Shown one piece after another: positions 15,893 to 25,240 of a stretch of 64,000 nucleotides of DNA (position 1 is the first letter of the stretch; each line of letters starts with the position of its first letter). The stretch spans positions 248,001 to 312,000 of the forward strand of contig CBDETM010000002.1 in assembly GCA_965242905.1 (NCBI GenBank). Reading direction: 5' to 3'. The stretch is from Bin5 sp965242905 (GTDB taxonomy: Bacteria; Chloroflexota; Anaerolineae; Caldilineales; Caldilineaceae). Position numbers and translations under genes: made by a program. Below the pieces are notes generated by a model that was given only the letters and a program-made list of their open reading frames with translations, did not search any database and was not told where the DNA came from.

Positions 15893-16891
15893 CTACACAG
15901 CGGACGGCGCCGGTGGGGTGGAAGGCGACGTGGCGTAGAGGGGTTCGCTGTGGGCGCGGTCGTGGAGGTCGGCGATGCAGGCGATTCTCTGGGATGCCAT
16001 CCATTGTTGGAGCTCGGCGCGGATGAGGCGGATGGCGTCGGGGCCGCGGTGGTAGATGGCGCTGCCGACGCCGACGACGGTGGCGCCGGCCATGAGCATT
16101 TCGACGGCGTCCTGGCCTGTGGTGACGCCGCCGGTGCCGATGATGGGTGTGTGGGGGCAGGCTTTGCGGGTGTCGTAGACGGCCTTGAGGGCGATGGGTT
16201 TGAGGGCGGGGCCGCTGATGCCGCCGGTGCGGTTGGCGAGGACGGGCTGGCCGCTGTAGGGGTCGAGGACAAGGCCGGGCATGGTGTTGATGGCGCAGAG
16301 GGCGTCGGCGCCGGCGTGGACGGCGGCCTGGGCGATGCGGCCGACGCTGGGGACGTTGGGGGCGAGCTTTACGATGACGGGGATGGCCTGGCCGGCGACG
16401 GCTTCTTTGACGTAACCGGTGACGGCGGCGGTTGCGTCTGCATTGGCGGCGAAGGGTTCGCCGAAGCTGTCCTCGACGTTGGGGCAGGAGATGTTGACTT
16501 CGATGAAGTCGGGTTGCGCGGATGCGATGCGGCGGGCGACGTCACCGAATTCAGCGGCGGTTGCGGCGAAGATGCTGGCGATGACGGCGACGCCGCGGGG
16601 TTGGAGCTGGGCTTTGGCTTCGCGGAGCAGGCCGATTTCCTCTTCGACGCCGGGGTTTGCCAAACCGATGGCGTTGAGGAGGCCGCCGCCCCAGTCTATG
16701 CAGGAGGGGTTGACGTGGCCGTGGCGGGGTTCGGGGCCGCAGCTCTTGGCGGTTACGGCGCCGCAGCCTTCGCCGGCTGCGCGCACGAGGAGGCTTACGG
16801 TCGTGCCCCAGATGCCGCTTGCCAACACCAGCGGCGAGGGCAGGTCACGTTCGAGAAACGGGACTGACAGGTTGGGAAGATCCTTGCTCAA
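15893..16891 (-). CDS. pyrD: dihydroorotate dehydrogenase, class 1B-like
   Basis: 332-aa FMN TIM barrel that oxidises dihydroorotate to orotate. The catalytic Cys is in NISCPN (class 1 enzymes use Cys). KLAPNV, NTMPGLVLD, GGISGPALKP and IGTGGVTTGQDA match class 1B. A PyrK electron-transfer subunit, the usual class 1B partner, is not in the window. It follows the pyrF-pyrE fusion by 33 bp on the same strand, so the two form a pyrimidine operon covering three consecutive steps. The C-terminal 30 residues are less conserved. Confidence 0.93.
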   Translation of the reverse strand: MSKDLPNLSVPFLERDLPSPLVLASGIWGTTVSLLVRAAGEGCGAVTAKSCGPEPRHGHVNPSCIDWGGGLLNAIGLANPGVEEEIGLLREAKAQLQPRGVAVIASIFAATAAEFGDVARRIASAQPDFIEVNISCPNVEDSFGEPFAANADATAAVTGYVKEAVAGQAIPVIVKLAPNVPSVGRIAQAAVHAGADALCAINTMPGLVLDPYSGQPVLANRTGGISGPALKPIALKAVYDTRKACPHTPIIGTGGVTTGQDAVEMLMAGATVVGVGSAIYHRGPDAIRLIRAELQQWMASQRIACIADLHDRAHSEPLYATSPSTPPAPSAV

Positions 16892-16924
16892 TGCGGAAAT
16901 CTCTCAAATAAGCAGGCTGCTCAG

Positions 16925-18436
16925 CTACTGACTTTCCCCAGCGGGTGCGGGTAAACCGAGCGACTGCCGAATCTCTTCTGGGATATGGCCGGTCTCGGAT
17001 AGCAGATGCAGGACATCTCCCAGTGCCAGGACGCTGTGAACGCGTATTCCGGCCTTCTGCAGGTTTTCCACTCCTCCCTGCTGCCTATCCAGCAAAACGA
17101 TTGCATCCTCGACAACCAGTCCGGCGGCGCGGAACAGCTCGACCGAACTGACGATGCTGCCGCCGGTGGTGATGACGTCTTCGATTACGACCACGCGTTC
17201 GCCGGGCTGCCAGAGGCCCTCGATGTCCTTGCCGAGGCCGTGGCTTTTGCTCTCTTTGCGGTTATAGATGAGGGGGACGCCGCTGGCCAGGGCGACGGCC
17301 ATGCCGATTGGGAGGGCGGCGTAGGGGACACCGGCGATGCGGTCGCATTGCAGTGCGGCCAGTTCTGCGGCGTATGCGGCGGCGGCGGCCTGCATCAGTT
17401 CGGGACGGCTGACGAGGAGGCGGAGATCGACGTACATGGAGGACTTTTTGCCGCTGGCGAGGGTGAAGTCACCGAACTGGAGGGCGCCGAGTTCGGCTAG
17501 GCCGATGATGAGGTCGGTGTAGGACTCTGCGCCTCGAGTGGGTTGCGGGGCAGGGGTGGCAGGCTCATTTTTCGATGTGGAAGAGGACTTAGCGCGTGCG
17601 TCGTTTATGTCTTGGCGGAGGCGAGCGGCGGCCTGGCGCGGGTCGTCGGCCTGGGTGACGCCGCGGGTGGCGGCGACGAGGACGCCGAGAGCGTCGGCGC
17701 GCAGGCCGGCTGATAGCGCTGCCTGGAGGTCACCACCCTGGGCGCCGATTCCGGGGGCGAGCAGCCAGGCGTCGGGCGCGACAGCGCGGACATCGGCGAG
17801 TGCCTGGGGATAGGTTGCGCCGACGACCAGGCCTACGGCGGGCGACCAGCTGACGGCTTCTTTGGCTACGCGCATGAACAGAGGGCCTTTCCCGTCCTGC
17901 CGTTGGCCGTTAGTGACGGTCAGCTTTTGGAAGGCTCCGGCCGCGGGGTTCGAGGTATGGCAGAGAACGAACAAGCCCTTGTCGGGGTAGGCGGCGAAGG
18001 GGGCGATGCTGTCCTGGCCGAGGTAGGGGCTGAGGGTGACGGCGTCGACGCCGAGTTCTTCAAAGCAAGCGCGGGCGTAGGCGGCGGCGGTCGAGCCGAT
18101 GTCGCCACGCTTGGCGTCGAGGAGGACGGGGATGTTCTCGGGTATGGCGGCGATGGTTGCGCGCAGGAGTTCCATGCCGGGCTGGCCGAGGGCTTCGTAG
18201 AAGGCGATGTTGGGTTTGTAGCAGCAGACGAGGTCGGAGGTGGCTTCGATGACGGACTTATTCCACGCCAGCAGGGCCTGGCAGGTCGTGTCGTCAGTGC
18301 CTTCAGACAGTTCCTCCGAATCATGGGCACCGGCCCAGAAGCGGTCGGGGCAGGACTCGGGCGTTGGGTCGAGGCCGACGCAGAGGAGGGTGTTGTTGCG
18401 GTGTGCGGCGGCTACCAGCTTGGCGTAAAAGGACAT
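16925..18436 (-). CDS. pyrFE: orotidine-5'-phosphate decarboxylase / orotate phosphoribosyltransferase fusion
   Basis: 503 aa in one uninterrupted frame. Residues 1-275 are a type 2 OMP decarboxylase with LCVGLDPTPESCP and the catalytic DAKRGDIGS (107-115). Residues about 300-500 are OPRT, with SGKKSSMYVDLR and the PRPP loop VVIEDVITTGGS (about 416-427). They are joined by a Ser/Thr/Ala/Pro-rich linker (about 275-303). The fusion performs the last two steps of UMP synthesis, as in eukaryotic UMP synthase, but with the domains in reverse order. A GTGAGGGCC run precedes the ATG. Confidence 0.95.
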   Translation of the reverse strand: MSFYAKLVAAAHRNNTLLCVGLDPTPESCPDRFWAGAHDSEELSEGTDDTTCQALLAWNKSVIEATSDLVCCYKPNIAFYEALGQPGMELLRATIAAIPENIPVLLDAKRGDIGSTAAAYARACFEELGVDAVTLSPYLGQDSIAPFAAYPDKGLFVLCHTSNPAAGAFQKLTVTNGQRQDGKGPLFMRVAKEAVSWSPAVGLVVGATYPQALADVRAVAPDAWLLAPGIGAQGGDLQAALSAGLRADALGVLVAATRGVTQADDPRQAAARLRQDINDARAKSSSTSKNEPATPAPQPTRGAESYTDLIIGLAELGALQFGDFTLASGKKSSMYVDLRLLVSRPELMQAAAAAYAAELAALQCDRIAGVPYAALPIGMAVALASGVPLIYNRKESKSHGLGKDIEGLWQPGERVVVIEDVITTGGSIVSSVELFRAAGLVVEDAIVLLDRQQGGVENLQKAGIRVHSVLALGDVLHLLSETGHIPEEIRQSLGLPAPAGESQ

Positions 18437-18590
18437 GCAGGGCCCTCACTTTGACAGAGTAGAACGGCGCGGCCCAGGCAAGTTGTGCGACTGGCCGGTT
18501 GTCTAAATCCATGCTACGCCACGCGGTTGGATTGGCCAAAACCGGGCATATAGGGATGCGTTTCGAGGTGTTTTGGCGATGGGCGGCGGA

Positions 18591-19498
18591 CTACATGGCG
18601 GCGAGGGCGGCGAGGCCAGCCTCTTCAAGGTCTGCCAGCAAAATTTCCTCTTGTTGGGGAGAAATCGTTTCCTGGGGGAGGCGGAGAGGTCCGCAGTCGA
18701 TGCCGAGGGCCTTCATGGAGACGCGCAGGGCGGCGGCGACGCCGTGGTCGATCATGACTTTGGTGAGGCGGTTGGCCTGCTTTTGGAGGGACAAAGCCTG
18801 GCGAAGTCACCGGACTTGCAGGAGGCGTGCATTCTGCTGTAGGCGCCGGGCATGACGTTGAGGGTGGAACCGATGTTGCCGGGGGCGTTCATCATGGCGG
18901 CGAAGACGCACTGTTCATCCATGCCGGAGAAGATGGTCCAGCCGCGATCGGAGGGCAGGTCGTTTCCCAGGTCGATGATCTGGGCGAATTCGTACATGTT
19001 GGGGCCGGTGTATTTGGCGCCGCCGACGTTGGGAAATCGGCAGAGGAGTTCCTTCATCAGGGAAAAGGCGTCGATCTGGCCGCCGAAGAGATAGGGGAAG
19101 AAGGGCAGGTCGGGCGCGGCGGCGGCGATGGCGCCGTAGTGGCGGTATGTGGCATCGAGGCCGCCGAGGTAGACAGGCAGTACGGAGCTGACGCCGTCGA
19201 CTCCGTGCTCCTGGGCATGGCAGGCGAGGGCGGCGGCTTCGACGGTGCTGATGCTGCCGACGTGGACGATGACGGGGATGCGGCCGCCGACCTGGTCGAT
19301 AGCGGCTTCGAGGACGAGGCGACGATCCTCGGCAGAGATGAGCAGACCCTCGCCTGTGCCGCCGAGGACGTAGAGGCCGTCGACATTTTTGGCGAGCATG
19401 TAGTCGATCAGTTCGCGGAGGGCGGTGAGGTTGGCGCCGCCGTCGGCGGTTGCTGGCGTGATGAGCGCGGGCCATGCGCCGTGGAAGGAGTTGTCCAT
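18591..19498 (-). pseudogene. DHDPS/N-acetylneuraminate lyase family aldolase, frameshifted
   Basis: The N-terminal 236 codons (to about 18800) encode a class I aldolase barrel: GGTGEG (46-51) for the carboxylate loop, Tyr136 in FFPYLFGG and Schiff-base Lys162 in GGAKYTGPN. After DFARL the frame changes. The expected C-terminal helices (LQKQANRLTKVM ... ADLEEAGLAAL) continue in another frame to 18591. One missing base near 18795-18800 explains the break. It is the last gene of the sugar ABC operon, so it may act on a sugar acid or sialic-acid-like substrate. It may be a true pseudogene or a sequencing error. Confidence 0.8.
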
Positions 19499-19505
19499 GT
19501 TGGAA

Positions 19506-20396
19506 TCAGCCTTTGATGGAGCCGAGCATGATGCCCTTTACAAAGTAACGCTGAATAAAGGGGTAGATCAAGAGGATCGGCATGGTGGTTACGACAATCA
19601 TGGCGGCCTTGAGGGATTCAGCGGGCGGAGGATCGATCAGTTCGGTCATTTCTGCCAGGCCGGAAGCGTCACCGTACTGGCCGGTGCCGAATTCGAGGAT
19701 GCCGCGCAGAACCAGCTGCATTGGAAACTTGGAGGGTGTATTGAGATAGATGGCGGCGTCGAACCAGGAGTTCCAGTGCATGACTGCATACCAGAGGCCG
19801 ACGGTGGCGATAACGGGCATGGAGAGCGGGAGGTAGACGCGCAGCAGGACGGTGAGCGGGTTAGCGCCGTCCATGATGGCGGCTTCTTCCAATTCGTCAG
19901 GGATGGCGAGCATGAAGTTGCGCATGATCAGGAGCCACCAGGGGTTAATCAGTGGCGGCAGTATCATCGACCAGAAACTGTCCAACAGATTCAGTTTTTC
20001 GACCAGGACAAAGTTGGGGATGAGGCCGCCACTAAAAAGCATCGTAAAGAAAATAAACATCGTGATGGGGACGCGGCCATAGAGAGTGCGCTTAGAAAGG
20101 ACGTAGGCCAGCGGGAAGGTGAGGAACAGATTGAGTCCCGTGCCGATGGTGACGCGGGCCAAGCTGACCCCAAGAGAGGTCCACACGAGCGAACCCTGGC
20201 CCAGCAGCAGGTGATAGGAGGTGATCACGGGCTCTTTGGGATAGAGAATGAATAGTCCGCGCAGGGCGTATTCCTTACCACTGATCAAGGAAGTGGAGAC
20301 GACCGAGAGAAAGGGAAGCAGGAAGAGTAGTGTCAGAACGGCAAGGACAAAGATGTTGATCCAGTCAAAAACTCTCTCGCCCCGGGAATATTTCAT
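19506..20396 (-). CDS. carbohydrate ABC transporter permease (MalG/LplC type)
   Basis: 296 aa, six predicted membrane helices. The EAA loop, which contacts the ATPase, is EEAAIMDGANPLTVLLRVYLPLSMP. It is typical of the second permease of CUT1 importers for oligosaccharides or glycosides. It lies 9 bp after the other permease and 7 bp before the aldolase gene, all in one operon. No ATPase gene is present locally; such systems often share one MsmK-like ATPase encoded elsewhere. Confidence 0.92.
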   Translation of the reverse strand: MKYSRGERVFDWINIFVLAVLTLLFLLPFLSVVSTSLISGKEYALRGLFILYPKEPVITSYHLLLGQGSLVWTSLGVSLARVTIGTGLNLFLTFPLAYVLSKRTLYGRVPITMFIFFTMLFSGGLIPNFVLVEKLNLLDSFWSMILPPLINPWWLLIMRNFMLAIPDELEEAAIMDGANPLTVLLRVYLPLSMPVIATVGLWYAVMHWNSWFDAAIYLNTPSKFPMQLVLRGILEFGTGQYGDASGLAEMTELIDPPPAESLKAAMIVVTTMPILLIYPFIQRYFVKGIMLGSIKG

Positions 20397-20405
20397 GGCG
20401 GCCCC

Positions 20406-21398
20406 CTACCAGAGTCCTTCCTGGCCGAGCTTTTGGGAAACCTTGTTGGCCATGTACATCAACGCGAGAGCGAGAACGGACTTGAAGAGACCGACTGCGG
20501 CGCCGAATGAATATTGACGGCCGATCAGACCGGCGCGGTAAACATAGGTATCGATGATGTCGGAAACGGAGTAGACCGACGGGGAATAGAGCAGGATAAT
20601 CTGCTCGAACCCAGCGTCCAGCATACCGCCGATGCGGAAGATGAGAATAATGACGATAGCGAATGAGATGCTAGGTAAAGTAACGTGCCACATGCGCTGG
20701 AAGCGGTTGGCGCCGTCCATGGCGGCGGCTTCGTACATTTCCGGGTTAATGGTTGCCATTGCAGCCAGAAAGATGATGCTGTTCCAGCCGGCGTGCTGCC
20801 AGACATCCATTGTGACGATTATGGAGCGAAACAGGTCGGGGTCGGTGAGATAGGCTTTGGGTTGGCCGCCCAGCGCGACTACGACCTGGTTGAGCAGCCC
20901 GCCCTGGGGGGTCAGCATGGCGCGTACGATGCCGGCAGCGACAACCATCGAGAAGAAGTGGGGCAGGTAGGAGACGGTCTGGACGGTGCGTTGGAACAGG
21001 GTTACGCGCACTTCGTTGATGAGCAGGGCCAGAATAATGGGCACGGGGAAGCCGAAGATCAGCTTGTAAAGGCTAATCAGGACGGTGTTGCGCATTATGT
21101 TCCAGAAGAAGATCGAGTCAAAGAAGTTGCGGAAATGCTTCACGCCAACCCAGCGGTCGAAGCGGAAGATGTCGGTGATTCCCAGGAAGGGATCGTAGTC
21201 CTGGAAGGCGATGATAACGCCGACCATGGGGAGGTAGCGGAAAACGACAAAGTAGAGGAGGGGGATCGCGGCCAGAGCATAAAGAAAGCGATCGCGTTTG
21301 ATCTGGCGCCACGCTTCGCGCCATCCCTTACGCTCGGTGTAGGCAGGAGAGGCCGGGGTTACGGACAGGCCTGGATGTTCGCCGCCAAACTGCTGCAT
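20406..21398 (-). CDS. carbohydrate ABC transporter permease (LplB type)
   Basis: 330 aa with six helices. The start is in a cytoplasmic N-terminus ending RDRFLYALAAIPLLYFVVF, and the EAA loop is MYEAAAMDGANRFQRMWHVTLPSI. The LplB/YtcP-like subgroup pairs with large LplA-like binding proteins, as here. It is separated from the binding-protein gene by 73 bp that hold a strong hairpin. Confidence 0.92.
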   Translation of the reverse strand: MQQFGGEHPGLSVTPASPAYTERKGWREAWRQIKRDRFLYALAAIPLLYFVVFRYLPMVGVIIAFQDYDPFLGITDIFRFDRWVGVKHFRNFFDSIFFWNIMRNTVLISLYKLIFGFPVPIILALLINEVRVTLFQRTVQTVSYLPHFFSMVVAAGIVRAMLTPQGGLLNQVVVALGGQPKAYLTDPDLFRSIIVTMDVWQHAGWNSIIFLAAMATINPEMYEAAAMDGANRFQRMWHVTLPSISFAIVIILIFRIGGMLDAGFEQIILLYSPSVYSVSDIIDTYVYRAGLIGRQYSFGAAVGLFKSVLALALMYMANKVSQKLGQEGLW

Positions 21399-21433
21399 CT
21401 AACTGTTTCCGTAGTTGAGGGGCTAGTGAAAGG

Positions 21434-21459
21434 GAGGGAGGCGTTGTAACGCCTCCCTC
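21434..21459 (-). other. intra-operon hairpin between binding-protein and permease genes
   Basis: GAGGGAGGCG-TTACAA-CGCCTCCCTC: a perfect 10-bp GC-rich stem with a 6-nt loop, not followed by a clean T tract. Such stem-loops often stabilise the upstream binding-protein mRNA or partly terminate, giving more binding protein than permease. Confidence 0.65.
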
Positions 21460-21471
21460 TTCAGTTCATGG

Positions 21472-23031
21472 TTATGGATGGTAGAGCCGGAACTGCTCGG
21501 TGTAGAGTTCGCTCCAGCGGTCGAGACCGGCGCCGCTCAGGTCGTCAACAAAGCTGCTCCATTCGGACAGGGGGCGGTCACCGGAGATGAATTTGATGCT
21601 CTCCTCGTCGATGAAGCGCTCGAGGTCGACTTCGCCGGGGAAGGCGTCGCGAATAGCGGTGCGATCGTAGGGCACGTCGAAGTCGACGGGCATGCGACCG
21701 CCATCGTACTGGTTCCAGTAGGTGTTGATGTGCTTCCAGTGCCGGTTCCAGAAGTAGCTGCCATCGGGCTGTTCGATCTGAACGGCGGTGGCCCAGGTTT
21801 CGGGCCCGAGGCCCAGGGTGATCTGGTAGTCGCGCGAGTACTTTTCCTCGCAGACCGGGCTGCCGGCGGCGAATTGACGGGCGATCTTGGCCTCTTTGTC
21901 GACCCATTCCCAGTCCTCACCGGGGATGCCCCAGGAAGCAATGAGGTAGTTGGTCACGTCATCGGGCCCGCCGGAGTAGATCCAATTGACATACTTGATG
22001 ACGGCGTCAGGATGCTCGGACTTGCGTGCGATCATGTAGGCAGTGTTGGAGCCGGCGTTGTTGGTTTTGGCGATACCGGAGGGGCCGACGATCTTGAGGG
22101 AGAGGATGTAGTCTTCGTCGACGTAGCCGGCGTCGCGTCTGATATCAGACCACCAGCCAGTGATGCGCGAGTACCAGCCCAGCCAGAGGCCGATGGTCAG
22201 GGTCTTGAGCATGGAGCGGTAGTCGGGGTTGGCAAAGGACTCCTGCTGCAGCCAGCCGTCCGCCCACCACTGATTCATCTTGGCGAGCCAGTCCGGGTAG
22301 CCCTCCTGCAGCTCAGGCGGTTTGAGCATGTTGTCGGCGGGGTCGATCCAGCGGGAATAGCCGTGGTCGGTGTATGCGCCGAGCGTGTTATACATGAGGT
22401 GGCGGCGGCCCATGGTGGTGATTACGGCTTCCGGGTGATTGCCGCGCATGGCGAGATAGGCTTCTTCCATGCCATCCCAGGTGTCGGGCACGTCCAGCCC
22501 GGCTTCGGCGAGCCAGTCTGAGCGGAAGAAGGGGAAGTGTGTGTGGCCCATGAGGCCGAGGCGGGGGTAGCCCCAGGTGGTGCCCTCAAAGTCCTTCATC
22601 ATCTTCCAGTCAAGGTCGGAGTGTCCGGCGAGAATGTTCTGTCCGCCGGCCTCAAGCAGGTCGTCGAGCGGATTGACGATGCCTTTGAAGTCGGGCCAGG
22701 CTCCCTCGAAGACATCCAGCGGTTCGGTGCCGGAAGCGATGAGAAGATTGAGTTTCTCGGTCCTGGCACCGCCGGGGGGCAGGAGGTAGGCATTGACGCG
22801 CACACCGGTCAGCTCGAGAAGGTGGTCGCGTACGGCAGCGGTGCGTTCCGGATTGCCGCCGCCGGGGCAGGGTGTGCTCGTCGCTACCCAGATATCGGGC
22901 GGCTCCATTTCTCCGCCGTCGGCCATGTCCGCGGGTGCGCCTGCGGGCACGCAGGCCGCGAGGGCAGCCCCCGTTGCCGCGAGGCCCATGCCCTGCAGCA
23001 TCTGTCGTCGATTAAGCTTTGCTGTTGTCAC
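21472..23031 (-). CDS. extracellular solute-binding lipoprotein, LplA-like
   Basis: 519 aa from a GTG at 23029-23031 preceded by AAAGGAG with good spacing. The signal region has a twin-arginine pair (NRRQML, residues 7-12) followed by a lipobox ALAAC with Cys27, suggesting a Tat-exported lipoprotein. The mature part (DIWVATSTPCPGGGNPERT...) is of the large family-1 carbohydrate binding class. It delivers a sugar or glycoside to the two permeases downstream. It is the first gene of the operon, and its region contains no obvious lesion. Confidence 0.9.
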   Translation of the reverse strand: MTTAKLNRRQMLQGMGLAATGAALAACVPAGAPADMADGGEMEPPDIWVATSTPCPGGGNPERTAAVRDHLLELTGVRVNAYLLPPGGARTEKLNLLIASGTEPLDVFEGAWPDFKGIVNPLDDLLEAGGQNILAGHSDLDWKMMKDFEGTTWGYPRLGLMGHTHFPFFRSDWLAEAGLDVPDTWDGMEEAYLAMRGNHPEAVITTMGRRHLMYNTLGAYTDHGYSRWIDPADNMLKPPELQEGYPDWLAKMNQWWADGWLQQESFANPDYRSMLKTLTIGLWLGWYSRITGWWSDIRRDAGYVDEDYILSLKIVGPSGIAKTNNAGSNTAYMIARKSEHPDAVIKYVNWIYSGGPDDVTNYLIASWGIPGEDWEWVDKEAKIARQFAAGSPVCEEKYSRDYQITLGLGPETWATAVQIEQPDGSYFWNRHWKHINTYWNQYDGGRMPVDFDVPYDRTAIRDAFPGEVDLERFIDEESIKFISGDRPLSEWSSFVDDLSGAGLDRWSELYTEQFRLYHP

Positions 23032-23420
23032 AATCGATTCTCCTTTCACAGATGGATTGGATGAACGAAGCGAACTTCAATTTGAGAGCAATAGGACCGG
23101 CGGTCAGAATGAGTAGGGCGACGAGCCGGTCTACGCGTCACGCGATAAATGGATGAAACTGACTCCAGCGTTCGCCCTCCCAGGGGGGAAAGAGACGGCC
23201 TACGTTAAGGAGTCCGCGGCTACTGAGAAACCGTTTCTGCTCGCGGTTCAGCATCAGTCAAGACCCCGCATTGGGAATGGCAACCAGTGAAAGTCGTTTG
23301 TGATAAAGGGTTTCGAGCGGCCAGCAACCTTGAATCAAAGAAGTCGCGGGCCGCAATCGAGTCAGCCGGGCTGGCGGTTGCGATACAAGAGTGATGGCCT
23401 AATTTTACGCATTATTTTCA
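23032..23420. other. intergenic region, no gene seen
   Basis: Upstream region of the sugar ABC operon. No RNA gene, repeat or convincing promoter could be assigned by eye. Confidence 0.5.
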
Positions 23421-23638
23421 ATTGCGCAAGGTCGGTAAAGGAATGTCCCTTACCGGGAGGGAGGACATGCAGGATGGGGACGCCGATGCGGTTGTTGCAG
23501 TAGGCGTTTTCAAAAAGCTTGCCCTTCTCGGCAAGGCTGACGAGGTTGAGCGTTTGCACAAAGGGGGCGGCCGCAGCAACCAGTGACGGCGGGATCGTGC
23601 TCATCGCTCACTTTCGGAAGAATGTTCGGTCTCTTCAT
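23421..23638 (-). pseudogene. sulfatase N-terminal remnant
   Basis: From an ATG at 23636-23638 the frame reads MKRPNIL..SDEHDPAVTGC, as at the start of choline-sulfatase-like enzymes. After a frame change it reads APFVQTLNLVSLAEKG then KLFENAYCNN. The position of the formylglycine Cys (CxPSR) reads GVPIL, so the active site is lost. No further sulfatase sequence follows. This is a decayed fragment of a gene that would have worked with the neighbouring sugar operon or the PhyH gene. Confidence 0.65.
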
Positions 23639-23748
23639 TTGGGTTGCGTGCCAGGATTGGGGAGAGCGGGCAATACCTGGCCCATGGAGAGACAGCCCGG
23701 CATCAAGATTTCAGATGTTTACTCCCCAACCGGCTGCATCCAACACAC

Positions 23749-24576
23749 TTACCAAGCCAACTGTTCACTTGGCTGCATTTCGATTTCGGGCTTGCCATCA
23801 ACGTCGACCCAGCGGCCGCACAGGTCTCCTCCCTCGCTGATTCCCAGATTGACCTCTGTCCCGTCCATGCGGAAGATGGGGTGGTAGTACTTGGCGACCT
23901 GGTGGGCCTCGCCGGCGATGTAGTGGCCGATCAGGGCGCGGCGGAAGCGGTCCGAGGTTGTGTTTGGGAAGCTGCCGTGGACGACCTGGCCGTTAAAAAA
24001 TACGACGTCACCGGGCTTCATGATGACGGGTTGAGCGTCCACGTTTTCAGGGAGGTCGACGGTGACGTCGGTGAAGCTCTGGGTGGTGTCGGCTTCGGCG
24101 GTGCAGAGGAGGGGCCAGGCATGGCTGTCGGGTACCATGCGGAGGCAGCCGTTTTCTTCGTCGCAGTCGTCGAGAGCGAGCCAGGCGGCGATACAGGTGC
24201 CGGGCTGGACGCGCAGGTAGTGCTGGTCCTGGTGGAGGGCCTGGCCGCGGGCGCCGGGGGGCTTGAAGTAGAGCATTGTCTGGACGGCGAAGGGTTCGCG
24301 TCCGAGCATGTCGGTCATGCAAGCATTCAGGCGGCTGTCCAGCATCCAGTTCCAGCTGAGTTTGTCCCAGCGGTGCATGTGAATCATGCGGGGATATTTC
24401 TTGAGCGGGTCATTGCTGTCGTTATCGACACCGGCGGAGTCGCCGGGGTAGGAGCCGGCGGCTCTAAGGTCCATGAAGTGCTGGCGGAAACCCCGGACCT
24501 CGGCCTCAGAAAAGAGACCGGGGACATTGAGGAAGCCTTGGTTATCGAATTGGGTCTTCTGTTCTGTTGTCAGCAT
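23749..24576 (-). CDS. phytanoyl-CoA dioxygenase family (PhyH) Fe(II)/2-oxoglutarate oxygenase
   Basis: 275 aa. The iron triad is visible: His115 and Asp117 in LHQDQHY and distal His200 in QVVHGS. Arg211 or Arg213, in DRFRRALIGHY, is the likely 2-oxoglutarate anchor. KPGDVVFFNG is the conserved strand before the distal His. PhyH enzymes hydroxylate unactivated carbons of varied small molecules; the substrate cannot be told here. It lies downstream of nothing obvious and upstream of the sulfatase remnant, all on the minus strand. Confidence 0.9.
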   Translation of the reverse strand: MLTTEQKTQFDNQGFLNVPGLFSEAEVRGFRQHFMDLRAAGSYPGDSAGVDNDSNDPLKKYPRMIHMHRWDKLSWNWMLDSRLNACMTDMLGREPFAVQTMLYFKPPGARGQALHQDQHYLRVQPGTCIAAWLALDDCDEENGCLRMVPDSHAWPLLCTAEADTTQSFTDVTVDLPENVDAQPVIMKPGDVVFFNGQVVHGSFPNTTSDRFRRALIGHYIAGEAHQVAKYYHPIFRMDGTEVNLGISEGGDLCGRWVDVDGKPEIEMQPSEQLAW

Positions 24577-24952
24577 TTGGAGCGTTCTCGCGGTGCAGTC
24601 AATGACAAGGATTATGGAATTGGCAAAAGGCTATTTCGGTACGTGTGGGTCCTAGTGCTGGGTCTCCGGTGCCGAACGGGCCATTACATTGGGAAGACAG
24701 TAGTAGAAGCTGGAGTCATGGCCAATTCTACTGATTTTTCGGGTTTGTGCAAGGTCTGCAGGAAAGCGGGCGCCTCCGAGGGTTTTGCGTGGTCGGGGTC
24801 TGAATCAGGATTTTCGGAATTGATGAGGATTTTCGGGATGGCAGGCGATCGTGTGTTGTCTGCGGGGCGGGGACTTCTGCGCGGGATGAAGAATTCGGCC
24901 AGAAGTGCTGTCAACTGCTTCGTCTACTGAATTGTGATCTTTGTGCCGCGAC
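24577..24952. other. intergenic region, no gene seen
   Basis: Less GC-rich in parts. Frames here have no family resemblance or usable start, and no hairpin or repeat stands out. Confidence 0.5.
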
Positions 24953-25240
24953 TTATTCTCTGCCAGAGTCAGGAAATATAAGTTCATGGAGTGTGGTCAC
25001 GAGGCCGAATCCGAGGGCGAAGGCCATCATGAGTGCTATTCCCGATTGCTCAAGGAAAAGTTCAAAAGCAATCGAGGTGGTAGATAGGATGAGGAAGGCG
25101 AAAAACAGCCTTAACTTCATGGGCACTGCGTCCAAGCGGTCGAATATCTTTTCGATAAATCTCCCCACGACAAGCCCGACGAAACCACCGAGTATGAAGG
25201 AGAAGAGAATCGAAGTGAAATCGATTGCGTTGAAGCTCAT
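24953..25240 (-). CDS. small hypothetical membrane protein
   Basis: 95 aa from the ATG at 25238-25240; upstream extension is unlikely because it is Arg/Ser-rich and unconserved in style. Three hydrophobic stretches (SILFSFILGGFVGLVVG, LRLFFAFLILSTTSIAF, ALMMAFALGFGLVTTL) predict two or three membrane helices, separated by a basic loop (RFIEKIFDRLDAVPMKLR). No family recognised. No clear Shine-Dalgarno site. Coding is supported by the even hydrophobic pattern and by base composition lower in GC than neighbours. Confidence 0.5.
   Translation of the reverse strand: MSFNAIDFTSILFSFILGGFVGLVVGRFIEKIFDRLDAVPMKLRLFFAFLILSTTSIAFELFLEQSGIALMMAFALGFGLVTTLHELIFPDSGRE

Noticed and set aside
23404..23433. 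Possible promoter TTGCGC-16-TAAAAT upstream of the sugar ABC operon
   Set aside because: Weak -35, 370 nt from the gene and overlapping the end of the sulfatase remnant; not enough to call.
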